A stretch of 15,889 nt of DNA from contig JABJIU010000025.1 of NCBI GenBank assembly GCA_018661145.1, positions 1 through 15,889 of the forward strand, written 5' to 3'. Every line of letters starts with the position of its first letter. The first letter of the stretch is position 1. The position numbers and the translations under genes were made by a program. Of this stretch, positions 1 through 7,784 are shown one piece after another. Origin of the DNA: Pseudomonadota bacterium. Its GTDB lineage: Bacteria; Pseudomonadota; Gammaproteobacteria; Arenicellales; UBA868. Under the pieces are notes generated by a model. It was given only the letters and a program-made list of their open reading frames with translations, was not told the DNA's origin and made no database searches.

Positions 1-1064
1 GCATCATCCACCTCTTCTTCCGTCGCCGTCATATCTACCCGCTCAAACAGGGCCGTCAGGGTCACATGGGCTCCCTCGCGGGCAGCCACCATGGCCGAGT
101 CGTGCGCGGTATAACCGCCGATGACTTCTTCAGGGCGATCCTTAGCGTTGATCTGGTCAATCTTGCCAAGGCGTCGAGCTACAGAGACAACGTCGATAGA
201 GGTATCTCCGCCGCCGATACAGACAACTTTTTCAGCAGTAACCTTCATCGCTTCCTTGTTAAAGGCATCGAGAAACGCCACCCCGGAAACACAATTCGGC
301 GTATCTTGCCAACCTTCAACTGGAAGCCCACGTCCGCTCTGACAGCCCACCGCCCACATCAGGGCATCGTAGTCTGCCTCCAGTTGCTCGATTGAGATGT
401 CGCGGCCGACGCGCACGCCGGTTCTAATTTCTATATCGCCCAGTTCAATAATCCGATCGATCTCCCGGTCCAGCCTGTCGCGTGGGGTCCGATAACCGGG
501 AATCCCGTAGCGGAACATCCCACCGAGATGTTCCTGGGATTCAAAGACCGTCGATGCGTAGCCCAGGCGGCGCAACTGGTACGCGCCCGCAAGTCCCGCC
601 GGACCCCCACCAATGATAGCCACCCGCTTCCCCACGACAGAGGGCGGCGCTTCAAACTGGTAACCCTCGTCGAACGCAGAATCGCCGATATACTGCTCTA
701 CCGAATTAATGCCGACAAAGTCGTCAACATTGTTGCGGTTGCATCCGCTTTCACATGGCGCCGGGCAGACGCGACCCATCATCGCAGGAAAGGGATTGGC
801 GTCGGTCGCGCGCCGAAAAGCATATTCCTGCCAGGTCATCCCCTCAGGCGGCTTTTCCATACCTCGGACGATCTGCAGCCACCCACGGATATCTTCTCCT
901 GACGGGCAACTCCCCTGGCAAGGTGGCGTACGATGCACGTAAGTCGGACACTTGTGCGAATTATCTTCGTTGAAGATCTGATCCTTGAAGTCGTCCCACT
1001 GATATTCGCCATCAGCAAACTTACGGAAAGTGAGTTTTTGCGTTTGTTCCTCTGAGGCTGCCAT
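1..1064 (-). CDS. dsrL: DsrL, iron-sulfur flavoprotein, NAD(P)H:acceptor oxidoreductase of the reverse Dsr pathway (3' end outside window)
   Basis: Cytoplasmic partner of DsrAB that passes electrons from sulfur oxidation to NAD(P)+; its role in sulfur oxidisers is known from Allochromatium vinosum. I translated 354 codons from the ATG at 1064; the gene runs off the left edge, so roughly the N-terminal half is present (family about 650 aa). Residues 39-53 and 100-108 hold cysteine clusters (C39, C49, C53; C100, C104, C108) like the N-terminal 4Fe-4S domain of the glutamate synthase small subunit. GGGPAGLAGA near 152-160 is the FAD Rossmann motif, and CIGGGDTSID near 282-291 starts the NAD(P)-binding domain. 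The start is supported by AGAGGA upstream. It lies 53 bp after dsrK in the same direction and is the last dsr gene visible; dsrJOP would be expected next, outside the window. Confidence 0.95.
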   Translation of the reverse strand, partial: MAASEEQTQKLTFRKFADGEYQWDDFKDQIFNEDNSHKCPTYVHRTPPCQGSCPSGEDIRGWLQIVRGMEKPPEGMTWQEYAFRRATDANPFPAMMGRVCPAPCESGCNRNNVDDFVGINSVEQYIGDSAFDEGYQFEAPPSVVGKRVAIIGGGPAGLAGAYQLRRLGYASTVFESQEHLGGMFRYGIPGYRTPRDRLDREIDRIIELGDIEIRTGVRVGRDISIEQLEADYDALMWAVGCQSGRGLPVEGWQDTPNCVSGVAFLDAFNKEAMKVTAEKVVCIGGGDTSIDVVSVARRLGKIDQINAKDRPEEVIGGYTAHDSAMVAAREGAHVTLTALFERVDMTATEEEVDD

Positions 1065-1117
1065 AGCCCAGTTCCTCTTTTCGGTTATTTATTCCTGCCT
1101 GCGCGGTACGTAGCAGG

Positions 1118-2614
1118 TCAGTGCTCGCTACCAAACACCAGCGCATCACCAACCAACTGGTGCACGCTGATAATCATATCCATACCCATTCCATACTCCG
1201 GTAACACCTTACTGAATTGGCTTTTACAGATCGCACAGATGGCCGCCATATGGGTCACTCCATACTGCTCAATGACTTGCTGCAATGCCTGGGCGCGCGG
1301 TAAGGCGCCTTTTACCCGCAGTTCAATAAGATCGTCGGTCAACAGTCCACCGCCACCGCCGCAACAGAAGGTGTGCTCATGAATCGTGTCAGGCGCCATG
1401 TCCACAAAGTGTGTACAGGCAGCGCGTATCAGATCGCGCGGTATCGTGAACTGCCCGCCTGGCGTATCGCCCAAACGCGAGCCGCGAGAGACGTTGCAGG
1501 AGTCGTGGAAGGTCACGACTTTGTCATCATTAGCCTCGCGGTCGAACTTCAACCCGCCACGCTGATTTAGGTCATGGGTGAACTCGCAGATATGCTGCGG
1601 AACCGGGTAGGCCGGGTCCAGAAAGTCAAAGGGACCGATCAGGGTGTTCCAGAAACTGTAAGCCACACGCCACGCGTGACCACATTCACCAATCACGATA
1701 CGCTTGACACCCAAATCGAGGGCTGCCTGGCGTATGCGCTGCGCAACTTTCTGCATATTCTCGTAATTGCCGATGAATATGCCGAAGTTGGCTGCTTCCG
1801 AGGCATAAGAACTTAAAGTCCAACTGATGCCAGCTTGATGGAATACCTTGGCATAACCAATCAATCCGTCGACATGAGGCTCAGCAAAGAAATCTGCCGA
1901 GGGGGTCACCAGCAGCACATCGGCGCCCGCCTGATCCAGCGGCAACTTCACCGGCACACTGATGTCTTCTTCGATCTCTTCCTCGAGCCCCTCAAGGGTA
2001 TCCGCGAGAGCCGGTTCTGGCAGGCCAAGATTGTTACCTATGGTGTGCACTTTGCCGATGATCTCGTTGGAATATTTTTGACCGACACCTATCGTGGCAA
2101 GGATCTCCCGACCTGCCATGGTGATCTCCGAAGTGTCGATACCATATGGACAATAAACCGAGCAGCGCCGGCACTCTGAGCACTGGTGGTAATAGCTATA
2201 CCAGTCGTTGATTACCTCTTCGCTGAGCTCGACGGCTCCGACCAGTTTTGGAAACCACTTTCCTGCCGTTGTGAAGTAGCGCCGGTACACTTTGCGCATG
2301 AGATCCTGACGCGCCACCGGCATATTTTTGGGATCGCCCGTACCGAGGTAATAGTGACACTTGTCGGTACACGCGCCGCACTTGACACAAGCATCCATGA
2401 AGACCTGCAGCGACCGATACCGCCCGAGCAGCTCACCCATCTTGTCCAGCGCAACCTCCTGCCAGTTCTCCACCAGTTCACCGGGGAAACCCAACGATGC
2501 TTGGTGTTCAGGCTTTGCGACGAACGGTCGACTGTGGGCCATTGCGTCTGGCTGCACAGCAGGCGTGCTGACCCATTCTTTCAAGGTCGGGGTTTCGAAT
2601 TCAGGTTTGGCCAT
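1118..2614 (-). CDS. dsrK: DsrK, HdrD-like catalytic iron-sulfur subunit of the DsrMKJOP complex
   Basis: Cytoplasmic, membrane-attached subunit of DsrMKJOP, related to heterodisulfide reductase HdrD. It is thought to act on the disulfide/trisulfide form of DsrC and exchange electrons with DsrM. The 498-aa protein has two ferredoxin-type 4Fe-4S motifs: C76-x2-C79-x2-C82-x3-C86 and C145-x2-C148-x2-C151-x3-C155. The C-terminal half has the cysteine-rich (CCG) domain expected to bind a noncubane cluster: C311 in GECGHAW, C373 in FHDSCN, C417-C418 in CCGGGGG, and C460/C463 in ICAICKS. The ATG at 2614 is 15 bp downstream of the dsrM stop; only a weak ribosome-binding site is visible, so translation may be coupled to dsrM. 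No missing residue was seen. Confidence 0.96.
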   Translation of the reverse strand: MAKPEFETPTLKEWVSTPAVQPDAMAHSRPFVAKPEHQASLGFPGELVENWQEVALDKMGELLGRYRSLQVFMDACVKCGACTDKCHYYLGTGDPKNMPVARQDLMRKVYRRYFTTAGKWFPKLVGAVELSEEVINDWYSYYHQCSECRRCSVYCPYGIDTSEITMAGREILATIGVGQKYSNEIIGKVHTIGNNLGLPEPALADTLEGLEEEIEEDISVPVKLPLDQAGADVLLVTPSADFFAEPHVDGLIGYAKVFHQAGISWTLSSYASEAANFGIFIGNYENMQKVAQRIRQAALDLGVKRIVIGECGHAWRVAYSFWNTLIGPFDFLDPAYPVPQHICEFTHDLNQRGGLKFDREANDDKVVTFHDSCNVSRGSRLGDTPGGQFTIPRDLIRAACTHFVDMAPDTIHEHTFCCGGGGGLLTDDLIELRVKGALPRAQALQQVIEQYGVTHMAAICAICKSQFSKVLPEYGMGMDMIISVHQLVGDALVFGSEH

Positions 2615-2629
2615 GATCCGCGACTGGGT

Positions 2630-3379
2630 TTATGTGCCGTCGGCGCTGTCTGTGCTCTTAGGCAGGTCCTTCGTCCACGACGCAACGTGACGGCGTTCGC
2701 GCGGGTTATCCCGCATGTTGCGAGTCGGGCTGAAGAAAACACCTGGCGCATGCAGTAGTTTGCTGAATGGGAAGATCAGCATCAGAATGATCACCAGTGA
2801 TAGGTGCACCAGAAGTACTAAATCATTTGGTAGCGGTTGCCAGGAAAACGTTATCAGTCCTAGTGTGAATGCCTTCAGTAACACAATATCGGTATGGTCA
2901 ACATATTTCATCAGGAGCCCCGATCCTGTAATCGCCAAAAACAGGGCCAGCATCAGGTGATCGGAAGGCGCGCTGATATAGCGGATACGATCAACCAAAA
3001 CACGGCGCGCCCATAAGCCACCCAGACCCACGAACATCGCAAAACTTGCGTACGACCCAATCCACTGAATCATCATCACCCAAGACCATACGGGTTGAGT
3101 GAAATATCTAAGGTGTTGCGCGATCACGATAAGCATACCGAAGTGAAACAACCAGCCAAAAAGCCAGCTCCACTTACTTCCTTTGAAGAGGCTTTCAAAG
3201 AACACCACTTCACGAAACATCCGGGCAAAGACCCCAGCGTATGTAGTCGGTGCCGGGGTCGTTGGAATCACTAGCGGTGCGGGGGTGCGAGCATAGCGCG
3301 CCACAGTGGACCCCACACCCACCAGAAACACAGCGGTCGCGAGATAAAACAGGCCCGCAAAAATGGCGCCTAGCAACAA
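2630..3379 (-). CDS. dsrM: DsrM, membrane b-type cytochrome subunit of DsrMKJOP
   Basis: Integral membrane cytochrome b of the NarI/HdrE type that links DsrK to the quinone pool or to DsrJOP. The 249-aa protein opens with a hydrophobic helix (residues about 1-25), then the APLxIPTTPAP segment typical of DsrM from sulfur oxidisers, and then further membrane helices. Histidines in WLFHFGM and AQHLRYF (near 78-92) and in VHLSLVI and FSKLLH (near 202-223) are candidate haem b ligands. No ATG or GTG exists in frame near the start. The TTG at 3379 (or the adjacent TTG at 3376) fits the N-terminus I remember for the family, and an AGGCAGGG stretch lies just upstream. It follows dsrC after 113 bp containing a GC-rich hairpin, so its level may be set below that of dsrC. 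Confidence 0.93.
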   Translation of the reverse strand: MLLGAIFAGLFYLATAVFLVGVGSTVARYARTPAPLVIPTTPAPTTYAGVFARMFREVVFFESLFKGSKWSWLFGWLFHFGMLIVIAQHLRYFTQPVWSWVMMIQWIGSYASFAMFVGLGGLWARRVLVDRIRYISAPSDHLMLALFLAITGSGLLMKYVDHTDIVLLKAFTLGLITFSWQPLPNDLVLLVHLSLVIILMLIFPFSKLLHAPGVFFSPTRNMRDNPRERRHVASWTKDLPKSTDSADGT

Positions 3380-3450
3380 GGGGGCCCTGCCTGCGGAAAT
3401 CGCATCAGCGGACGCTGGTCGGCTTCCCTTCGCTCAGTGCTCATAATTGT

Positions 3451-3467
3451 TGCCGGCTCGGCCGGCG
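3451..3467 (-). promoter_or_regulatory. GC-only inverted repeat between dsrC and dsrM
   Basis: GCCGGC at 3452-3457 and GCCGGC at 3461-3466 form a 6-bp all-GC stem with a 3-base loop in the 113-bp dsrC-dsrM gap. There is no U-tract directly after it on the minus strand, although a T-run (TATTTTTTT) lies immediately after the dsrC stop, before the hairpin. It could protect the 3' end of a processed, abundant dsrC message or cause partial attenuation before dsrM. The structure is visible; its role is inference. Confidence 0.4.
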
Positions 3468-3492
3468 CAGGTTCTCGCTTTAGAAAAAAATA

Positions 3493-3825
3493 TCAGACGC
3501 AGCCCGTGGGCTTGGGCAGACCTGCATACTTACAAGCCTGTTTCGCCGGCCCATAAGGGAAGAGCTCATACAGGTACTTGCTGTTGCCCTTGTCCTTACC
3601 CAGTTTTTTCCCAATCGCTTTAGTCAGTACCCGAACCGCCGGGGCGATCTGATACTCATCGTAGTATTCCCGAAGGAAATTGATGACTTGCCAGTGGTTC
3701 TCGTCCAGATCACAGTCGTCTTCCTTGGCCATGTACACCGCCGCGTCAGTGTCCCATTGGCTGAGGTTGGCAAGGTATCCCTCCTCATCGGTTTCGTAGG
3801 TCTTGCCGTTTAATTCAAATGCCAT
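3493..3825 (-). CDS. dsrC: DsrC, sulfur carrier protein with both redox cysteines
   Basis: Soluble sulfur carrier: it accepts sulfur from DsrEFH via TusA and presents it to DsrAB. Its trisulfide/disulfide form is processed by DsrMKJOP. The 110-aa protein ends in the conserved swinging arm with C98 (QACKYAGLP) and C109 (GCV, penultimate), the two cysteines that define true DsrC as opposed to TusE. The start was chosen at the ATG at 3825, because AGGAGG sits six bases upstream and the length matches the family (about 105-112 aa). A longer open frame to 4005 overlaps dsrH and is not needed. It follows dsrH after 31 bp. This is the strongest ribosome-binding site in the left half of the operon, consistent with the high expression known for dsrC. 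Confidence 0.97.
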   Translation of the reverse strand: MAFELNGKTYETDEEGYLANLSQWDTDAAVYMAKEDDCDLDENHWQVINFLREYYDEYQIAPAVRVLTKAIGKKLGKDKGNSKYLYELFPYGPAKQACKYAGLPKPTGCV

Positions 3826-3856
3826 TTTCGGCCTCCTGTTGCTTTTATCAATAATG

Positions 3857-4159
3857 TCAGAGCCAGTTCTGGATCTTGTCGTTGGCGCATGCCAGTTCGA
3901 CAAAACCGTCGTAGCCCACCGCCTCGATGCCCGGAATGAGTCTGTCTCCAGACAACCCCCGGGCTTTAAGATCTGGTTCCAGCGCATACACGCGCACGTC
4001 CCCAAGCGCTTCTGCCACCCAAGAGGTATGGGCGCTCCCGCTTAACCCACCATACACGCCATCCTCGATCAGAAGCACATCGCTACCACTTTTCGCGAAC
4101 GACAGACAGGTTTTGAGGCTCGATGACTCAAACGGGGATTTATTAACAGTATGCAGCAT
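3857..4159 (-). CDS. dsrH: DsrH, TusB-like subunit of the DsrEFH sulfurtransferase
   Basis: Small subunit of the cytoplasmic hexamer DsrE2F2H2, which receives sulfur from TusA and transfers it to DsrC. The 100-aa length is typical. It begins MLHTVNKSPF, a recognisable DsrH/TusB N-terminus, and has C18 in SLKTCLS, aligned with the single conserved DsrH cysteine. The sequence DVLLIEDGVYG near 27-37 is the core strand/turn of the DsrEFH fold. It starts 15 bp after dsrF. No strong Shine-Dalgarno was seen, so translation is probably coupled. The family marks sulfur oxidisers rather than sulfate reducers. Confidence 0.95.
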   Translation of the reverse strand: MLHTVNKSPFESSSLKTCLSFAKSGSDVLLIEDGVYGGLSGSAHTSWVAEALGDVRVYALEPDLKARGLSGDRLIPGIEAVGYDGFVELACANDKIQNWL

Positions 4160-4174
4160 CGGTTCGTGTTGAAT

Positions 4175-4582
4175 TCAGAAATTCAAAATAATGTCTTGCT
4201 CTTCCATCAGATCTGAAAGCTGCGCCCGATCGACGACATGAATAGATGACTTCTCTGTCCAGTCTTCGTCTTCATCTTCCCAGGTCAGGGGCATCAAATC
4301 TTCTTCTGTCAGCCCCCGCTCTTGAAGTGATTCACGCTCCACATAAAGCCGGTTCACCTCATAGTCCCCCAGCGCCCGATAGGCAGGTGAGAAGTTTTTC
4401 ATACCGGTGTCAGCGGTATCCTGATCCTGTTTGAGCTGGAAGACCCCGTCACCAATAAACGCCATGCATACGTCCTGTTCAAACGCGGCACCGATTAGTA
4501 CGACTTCGAGACCTTCTACCGCATAGACCGTGCCACAGGGCGCGTGACGGTTGATATACATGAATTTCTTGGATCCACTCAC
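4175..4582 (-). CDS. dsrF: DsrF, TusC-like subunit of the DsrEFH sulfurtransferase
   Basis: Second subunit of DsrEFH, with a structural role in the hexamer. I place the start at the GTG at 4582, giving 135 aa: AGGAGG lies six bases upstream and the resulting N-terminus (SGSKKFMYINRHAPCGT) aligns with the family, which is about 136 aa. The longer frame from 4603 would begin inside the end of dsrE with a TTG. Motifs include LEVVLIGAAFEQDV near 25-38 and MKNFSPAYRALGDYEV near 63-78, both characteristic of DsrF. The Shine-Dalgarno partly overlaps the dsrE TAG stop (CTAGGAGG), so the two genes are tightly coupled. The C-terminal third is strongly acidic (EDEDEDW). Confidence 0.95.
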   Translation of the reverse strand: MSGSKKFMYINRHAPCGTVYAVEGLEVVLIGAAFEQDVCMAFIGDGVFQLKQDQDTADTGMKNFSPAYRALGDYEVNRLYVERESLQERGLTEEDLMPLTWEDEDEDWTEKSSIHVVDRAQLSDLMEEQDIILNF

Positions 4583-4596
4583 AAACCGCCTCCTAG
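4583..4596 (-). promoter_or_regulatory. Ribosome-binding site that decides the dsrF GTG start
   Basis: On the minus strand the dsrE stop codon TAG is embedded in TAGGAGG, followed by CGGTTT and GTG. The full AGGAGG with six-base spacing supports GTG at 4582 over the upstream TTG at 4603. It also means a ribosome ending dsrE sits on the dsrF initiation site. Confidence 0.75.
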
Positions 4597-4985
4597 TCGC
4601 CAAACACCAGAAGCCGATCAGATTCGATACCCGCTTCGATCAACTGGCCCAAACCTGATATGCGAAACCCCGGGGCGATATTGTCGCCATCCTTGCCGTT
4701 GCGCTTGGCTTCGTCCGGATCCACAATGCCACGGCGCTGCGCTGCCGCAACACACAACACCAGATCCAGTTCATGCTCAGTGGCAAGCTCGCTCCAGCGA
4801 TTAACGATGTGCCGATCGTCCTGCGGCGGCGTGGTGAGCCGGGTGCCATTATTCACCCCGTCATGATAGAAGAAAATACGAAAAATCTCGTGACCCGCTG
4901 CAAGAGCTGCCCGAATGAACTGATAGGCGCTGTCTGAGGCTTGGTGGGTATACGGCCCCTCGCTCACCATAACAGAAAACTTCAT
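4593..4985 (-). CDS. dsrE: DsrE, catalytic TusD-like subunit of the DsrEFH sulfurtransferase
   Basis: Sulfur-binding subunit of DsrEFH. It has 130 aa, as in Allochromatium vinosum, with C78 in the LVLCVAAAQRRGIVD motif, the cysteine that carries the persulfide in the characterised protein. It starts KFSVMVSEGPY, and residues 15-40 form the typical HQASDSAYQFIRAALAAGH segment. The start lies nine bases after the dsrB TAG stop, with AGG close upstream, as expected for co-translation. The three-gene set dsrEFH next to dsrAB is diagnostic of the oxidative direction of the pathway. Confidence 0.97.
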   Translation of the reverse strand: MKFSVMVSEGPYTHQASDSAYQFIRAALAAGHEIFRIFFYHDGVNNGTRLTTPPQDDRHIVNRWSELATEHELDLVLCVAAAQRRGIVDPDEAKRNGKDGDNIAPGFRISGLGQLIEAGIESDRLLVFGD

Positions 4986-4994
4986 TGAGCCTGC

Positions 4995-6068
4995 CTAGAA
5001 CCGGATATGGGTCGAAGCGTTGAGGCTCTTGCGTGCGCCACGCCAGTTATCGATATGGAACTTGGTAAACGGCAATCCGGTAATCTCGAAAAAGCGCGGC
5101 CACCCGATACGGTCGATCCAGTCGTTGATACGCTCCCAGTCCCGGGCATCTTCCTTATAGGATTGCAGGATACGTTTGACGATCGCTGTGACTTCGGGCC
5201 AACGCGGTGGATTGTTCGGGACGCCTGATGCAACCAGTTTCTGAAAACTGGGCTTGCTGCGCGCATTGGAATGATTACCGCCTACCCAGATAGCCAACTT
5301 GCTGTGCTCCGGATCGTTGATCTGCATCGGCGGACAAGGCGGGTAGCAGGCCCCGCAGCAAATGCATTTTTTCTCATCAACTTCCAGCGTCGGCTTGCCG
5401 TTGACCTGCGCCGGGCGAATAGCGGCCACTGGGCAGCGAGCCACGACCGATGGGCGTTCACAGACATTCGCCACAAGATCATGATTGATCTTGGGCGGCT
5501 TGGTGTGCTGCACATTGATCGCGATATCCCCTTGGCCACCGCAGTTGATCTGACAACAGGAAGTCGTGATGTGTACCCGGTTGGGCATATTGCAATTTTT
5601 GAACTCATCGATGAGTTCATCCATCATCGCCTTGACCACGCCGGACGCATCCGTGCCCGGAATATCGCAGTGCAGCCATCCCTGGGTATGCGCGATCATG
5701 GCGACCGAATTGGCCGTACCGCCGACAACGAATCCAGCATCCTCAAGCGCGCTGATCAGCGGCTCGACCTTGGCTTCGTCGGCGACCATGTACTCAATGT
5801 TGCTGCGGATCGTGAACCGCACATGCCCGTCGGCGTATTCATCGCCGATGTCGCACAACTTACGAAGGGTAAACACGTCCAAGATGCGCTGCGTACCCGC
5901 CTTGACGGTCCAGACTTCATCTCCACTATCGGCGACGTGGCGAAGCACGCCAGGCCGAGGATGATCATGCCAGCGCCACAGGCCGAAGTTCTTTACCATC
6001 AGCGGGTGCATATACTGAAAACCGTCGGGACAACCCGATTCAATCGGCTGCCGCATGTCCTTAGCCAT
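4995..6068 (-). CDS. dsrB: DsrB, beta subunit of reverse-type dissimilatory sulfite reductase
   Basis: Beta subunit of the cytoplasmic alpha2beta2 sirohaem enzyme which, in this context, oxidises DsrC-bound sulfane sulfur to sulfite. The protein has 357 aa, normal for the family. C134 together with C171-C172 and C176 (SCCQINCGGQGD) provide the cluster/sirohaem site. C235, C238, C241 and C245 in KKCICCGACYPPCPP form the inserted ferredoxin domain, with C203 and C212 nearby. The ATG at 6068 has GGGAG upstream at good spacing. It follows dsrA after 47 bp. A long open frame on the opposite strand is a codon-bias shadow. Confidence 0.97.
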   Translation of the reverse strand: MAKDMRQPIESGCPDGFQYMHPLMVKNFGLWRWHDHPRPGVLRHVADSGDEVWTVKAGTQRILDVFTLRKLCDIGDEYADGHVRFTIRSNIEYMVADEAKVEPLISALEDAGFVVGGTANSVAMIAHTQGWLHCDIPGTDASGVVKAMMDELIDEFKNCNMPNRVHITTSCCQINCGGQGDIAINVQHTKPPKINHDLVANVCERPSVVARCPVAAIRPAQVNGKPTLEVDEKKCICCGACYPPCPPMQINDPEHSKLAIWVGGNHSNARSKPSFQKLVASGVPNNPPRWPEVTAIVKRILQSYKEDARDWERINDWIDRIGWPRFFEITGLPFTKFHIDNWRGARKSLNASTHIRF

Positions 6069-6115
6069 CTTTCTCTCCCGTAAGAGTTCGTTTCGGGGCG
6101 AAGTTCGCCGTTAAC

Positions 6116-7384
6116 TCAACCTGCTGCCGACTGAGCGGTTTCGGTCTGTCGCTCAAACCACTTCACCGCTTCTTCATCCCAGCCATCCATCCGGACATAA
6201 GAAGATTGTCTTGGGTCGGCAATCATGTGCGGATCCACCTCTATGCCAATCCCTTCCAGGAAGTTCACCAGTCCAATGCGTTCAATCATTTCGCCACAGC
6301 GCTCGTGCTCCAGGCCGTTCTCCGCCCAGAAATCGATCGTGTTCTCTGCGATCTCGGTGATGGCCTCGTAGTCCTCTTCCGTATCGAGTTTCATGAAGGG
6401 CACGATAACGGTGCCCATCAGGTCACCAATCTTAAGCGTCCGTTTGCCGCCCATCAGGATTGTCACGCCCTTATCGTCTCCCGGGGAGAACGCCTTGGGC
6501 ACCACGTTCAGGCAGTGCATGCAGCGCACGCAGTTACGGTTCTCGATCTCGACAGAGTCGTCGTCCTTAAGGCTCATGCAGCGCGTCGGACAGCGCGTGA
6601 TGATGTTGTCGATAGTGTGCTGGCGACCCTTTTCGGCAACGTAATCCTTCCAGGCCTGCTGATCCACTTTCATGTCATCGCGCCAGGTTCCTATCACCGC
6701 CATGTCGGCGCGCTCGATTGAATTCATACAGTCGTTGGGACAGCCAGAGACCTTGAACTTGAACTTATAGGGCAGGGCCGGTCGATGCACATCATCGGTA
6801 AAGTTGTTCACCAGGGTCCGGTGGATCTTGTGCTCATTGGCACATGATTGCTCACAGCGGGCTCCGCCCACACAGGACATGGCGGTACGCACGCACGGCC
6901 CTGCACCGCCAAGATCAAAACCGTAATCGTTGATCTCGTCAAAAAAGTGCTGGGTGTTATCGGTGGTTGCACCAATGAACATGATATTGCCGGTCTGTCC
7001 GTGAAAGGTCACAAGACCCGAGCCCCACTTCTCCCAGCTGTCTGCCAGCTGGCGTAGCATGTCGGTGCTGTAATGATTGCCCGCCGGCGGCTGGACACGG
7101 AGCGTATGGAACTCTTTAGACTCGGGGAACTGCTGACCCACCTCCGAAAAACGCGGAATGATGCCTCCACCGTAACCGTAGACGCTGACTGTGCCGCCTT
7201 TCCAGTAACCTTTGCGTGTTTCGTAGGAGTGCTCCAACTGCCCCAGTAGATCGTTGGCCACGCCGTTGATACGTTCGGTAGGGTGCTGGTCCCGAAGACG
7301 CTTGATGCCCGAGACAAAACTTGGCCAGGGCCCGTTCTCAAGCTCATCAAGCATGGGGGTTTCGTGTTGCTTTTTATCAGCCAT
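6116..7384 (-). CDS. dsrA: DsrA, alpha subunit of reverse-type dissimilatory sulfite reductase
   Basis: Alpha subunit of the sirohaem sulfite reductase and first gene of the operon. I set the start at the ATG at 7384 (MADKKQHETPMLDEL, 422 aa), close to the known family length of about 417; an upstream in-frame TTG would add 18 residues unlike known DsrA. GGAG lies ten bases upstream. The sirohaem-linked 4Fe-4S ligands are C171-x5-C177 and C215-x3-C219. The ferredoxin domain contributes C265, C269, C285, C288 and C291 (CPTRCMSL and NCVRCMHC). Upstream is a 400-bp region shared with a divergent gene, where the dsr promoter must lie. Confidence 0.97.
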   Translation of the reverse strand: MADKKQHETPMLDELENGPWPSFVSGIKRLRDQHPTERINGVANDLLGQLEHSYETRKGYWKGGTVSVYGYGGGIIPRFSEVGQQFPESKEFHTLRVQPPAGNHYSTDMLRQLADSWEKWGSGLVTFHGQTGNIMFIGATTDNTQHFFDEINDYGFDLGGAGPCVRTAMSCVGGARCEQSCANEHKIHRTLVNNFTDDVHRPALPYKFKFKVSGCPNDCMNSIERADMAVIGTWRDDMKVDQQAWKDYVAEKGRQHTIDNIITRCPTRCMSLKDDDSVEIENRNCVRCMHCLNVVPKAFSPGDDKGVTILMGGKRTLKIGDLMGTVIVPFMKLDTEEDYEAITEIAENTIDFWAENGLEHERCGEMIERIGLVNFLEGIGIEVDPHMIADPRQSSYVRMDGWDEEAVKWFERQTETAQSAAG

Positions 7385-7784
7385 GTGCGTCCCGCTCCGT
7401 TCGTTGATCACTTGTATGCACCGTTGATGGCACTCCATTGCAGCATACGATTTGTGCCTGGGATCATTCTATGCGCCGAGCCCGCTGAGACCATTCCCCG
7501 GGGGGGTATGCGGTAACAATCTTCGGTTTATCCCCTTGGAGATAGGTTGTTTTTTGCAGTGCACAAAAATTATCTGATAGCAGTAAGATCTTTATCCTTA
7601 ACAAGTTCCTAAAATCATAGACTTAACCGACGATGGGCCTGAGATTGGCAAAATCCCGTTCGGCAAAGGTTATCCGTACAGACCAAATTCTTTGCAGGAT
7701 CAACCTTTTGGGGGAGTTCTCCCACACAGACACCGCTCTAGAATCAAGCCTCACGATATAAGGCGGTTTGTCAAACTTCTCACT
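7385..7784. promoter_or_regulatory. Divergent promoter region of dsrA and the dioxygenase-led gene set
   Basis: This 400-bp stretch separates two divergent gene sets and has no convincing gene of its own; the frame from 7692 is only an in-frame TTG extension of the rightward gene. The AT-rich part at 7541-7625 is the likeliest place for sigma-70 promoters, but I could not fit a clean -35/-10 pair on either strand. A GC palindrome core (CCCCGGGG) lies at about 7496-7503 with extra Gs after it, and TATCCCCTTGG at 7529-7539 resembles TATCCCCCTTGG upstream of dsrS. DsrC of A. vinosum has been reported to bind DNA upstream of dsrA, so regulatory sites here are plausible. Confidence 0.5.

Noticed and set aside
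1065..1117. CCTGC/GCAGG inverted repeat between dsrK and dsrL
   Set aside because: Only a 5-bp stem with a 10-base loop and no T-run; too weak to call a terminator or processing site.
2186..2758. 190-aa open frame on the plus strand opposite dsrK and dsrM
   Set aside because: Antisense to two conserved genes and spanning their junction; no independent support.
3493..4005. Longer 170-aa version of DsrC
   Set aside because: The extra N-terminus overlaps dsrH in another frame and is unlike DsrC; AGGAGG before the ATG at 3825 marks the real start.
5271..6083. 270-aa open frame on the plus strand opposite dsrB
   Set aside because: Lies fully antisense to a well-supported dsrB; composition is the mirror of its codon bias and the product has no recognisable domain.
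7541..7625. Sigma-70 promoter boxes for dsrA or the dioxygenase gene
   Set aside because: Several partial TTGnnn and TATnnn matches exist, but none had both boxes and good spacing, so no specific site is annotated.
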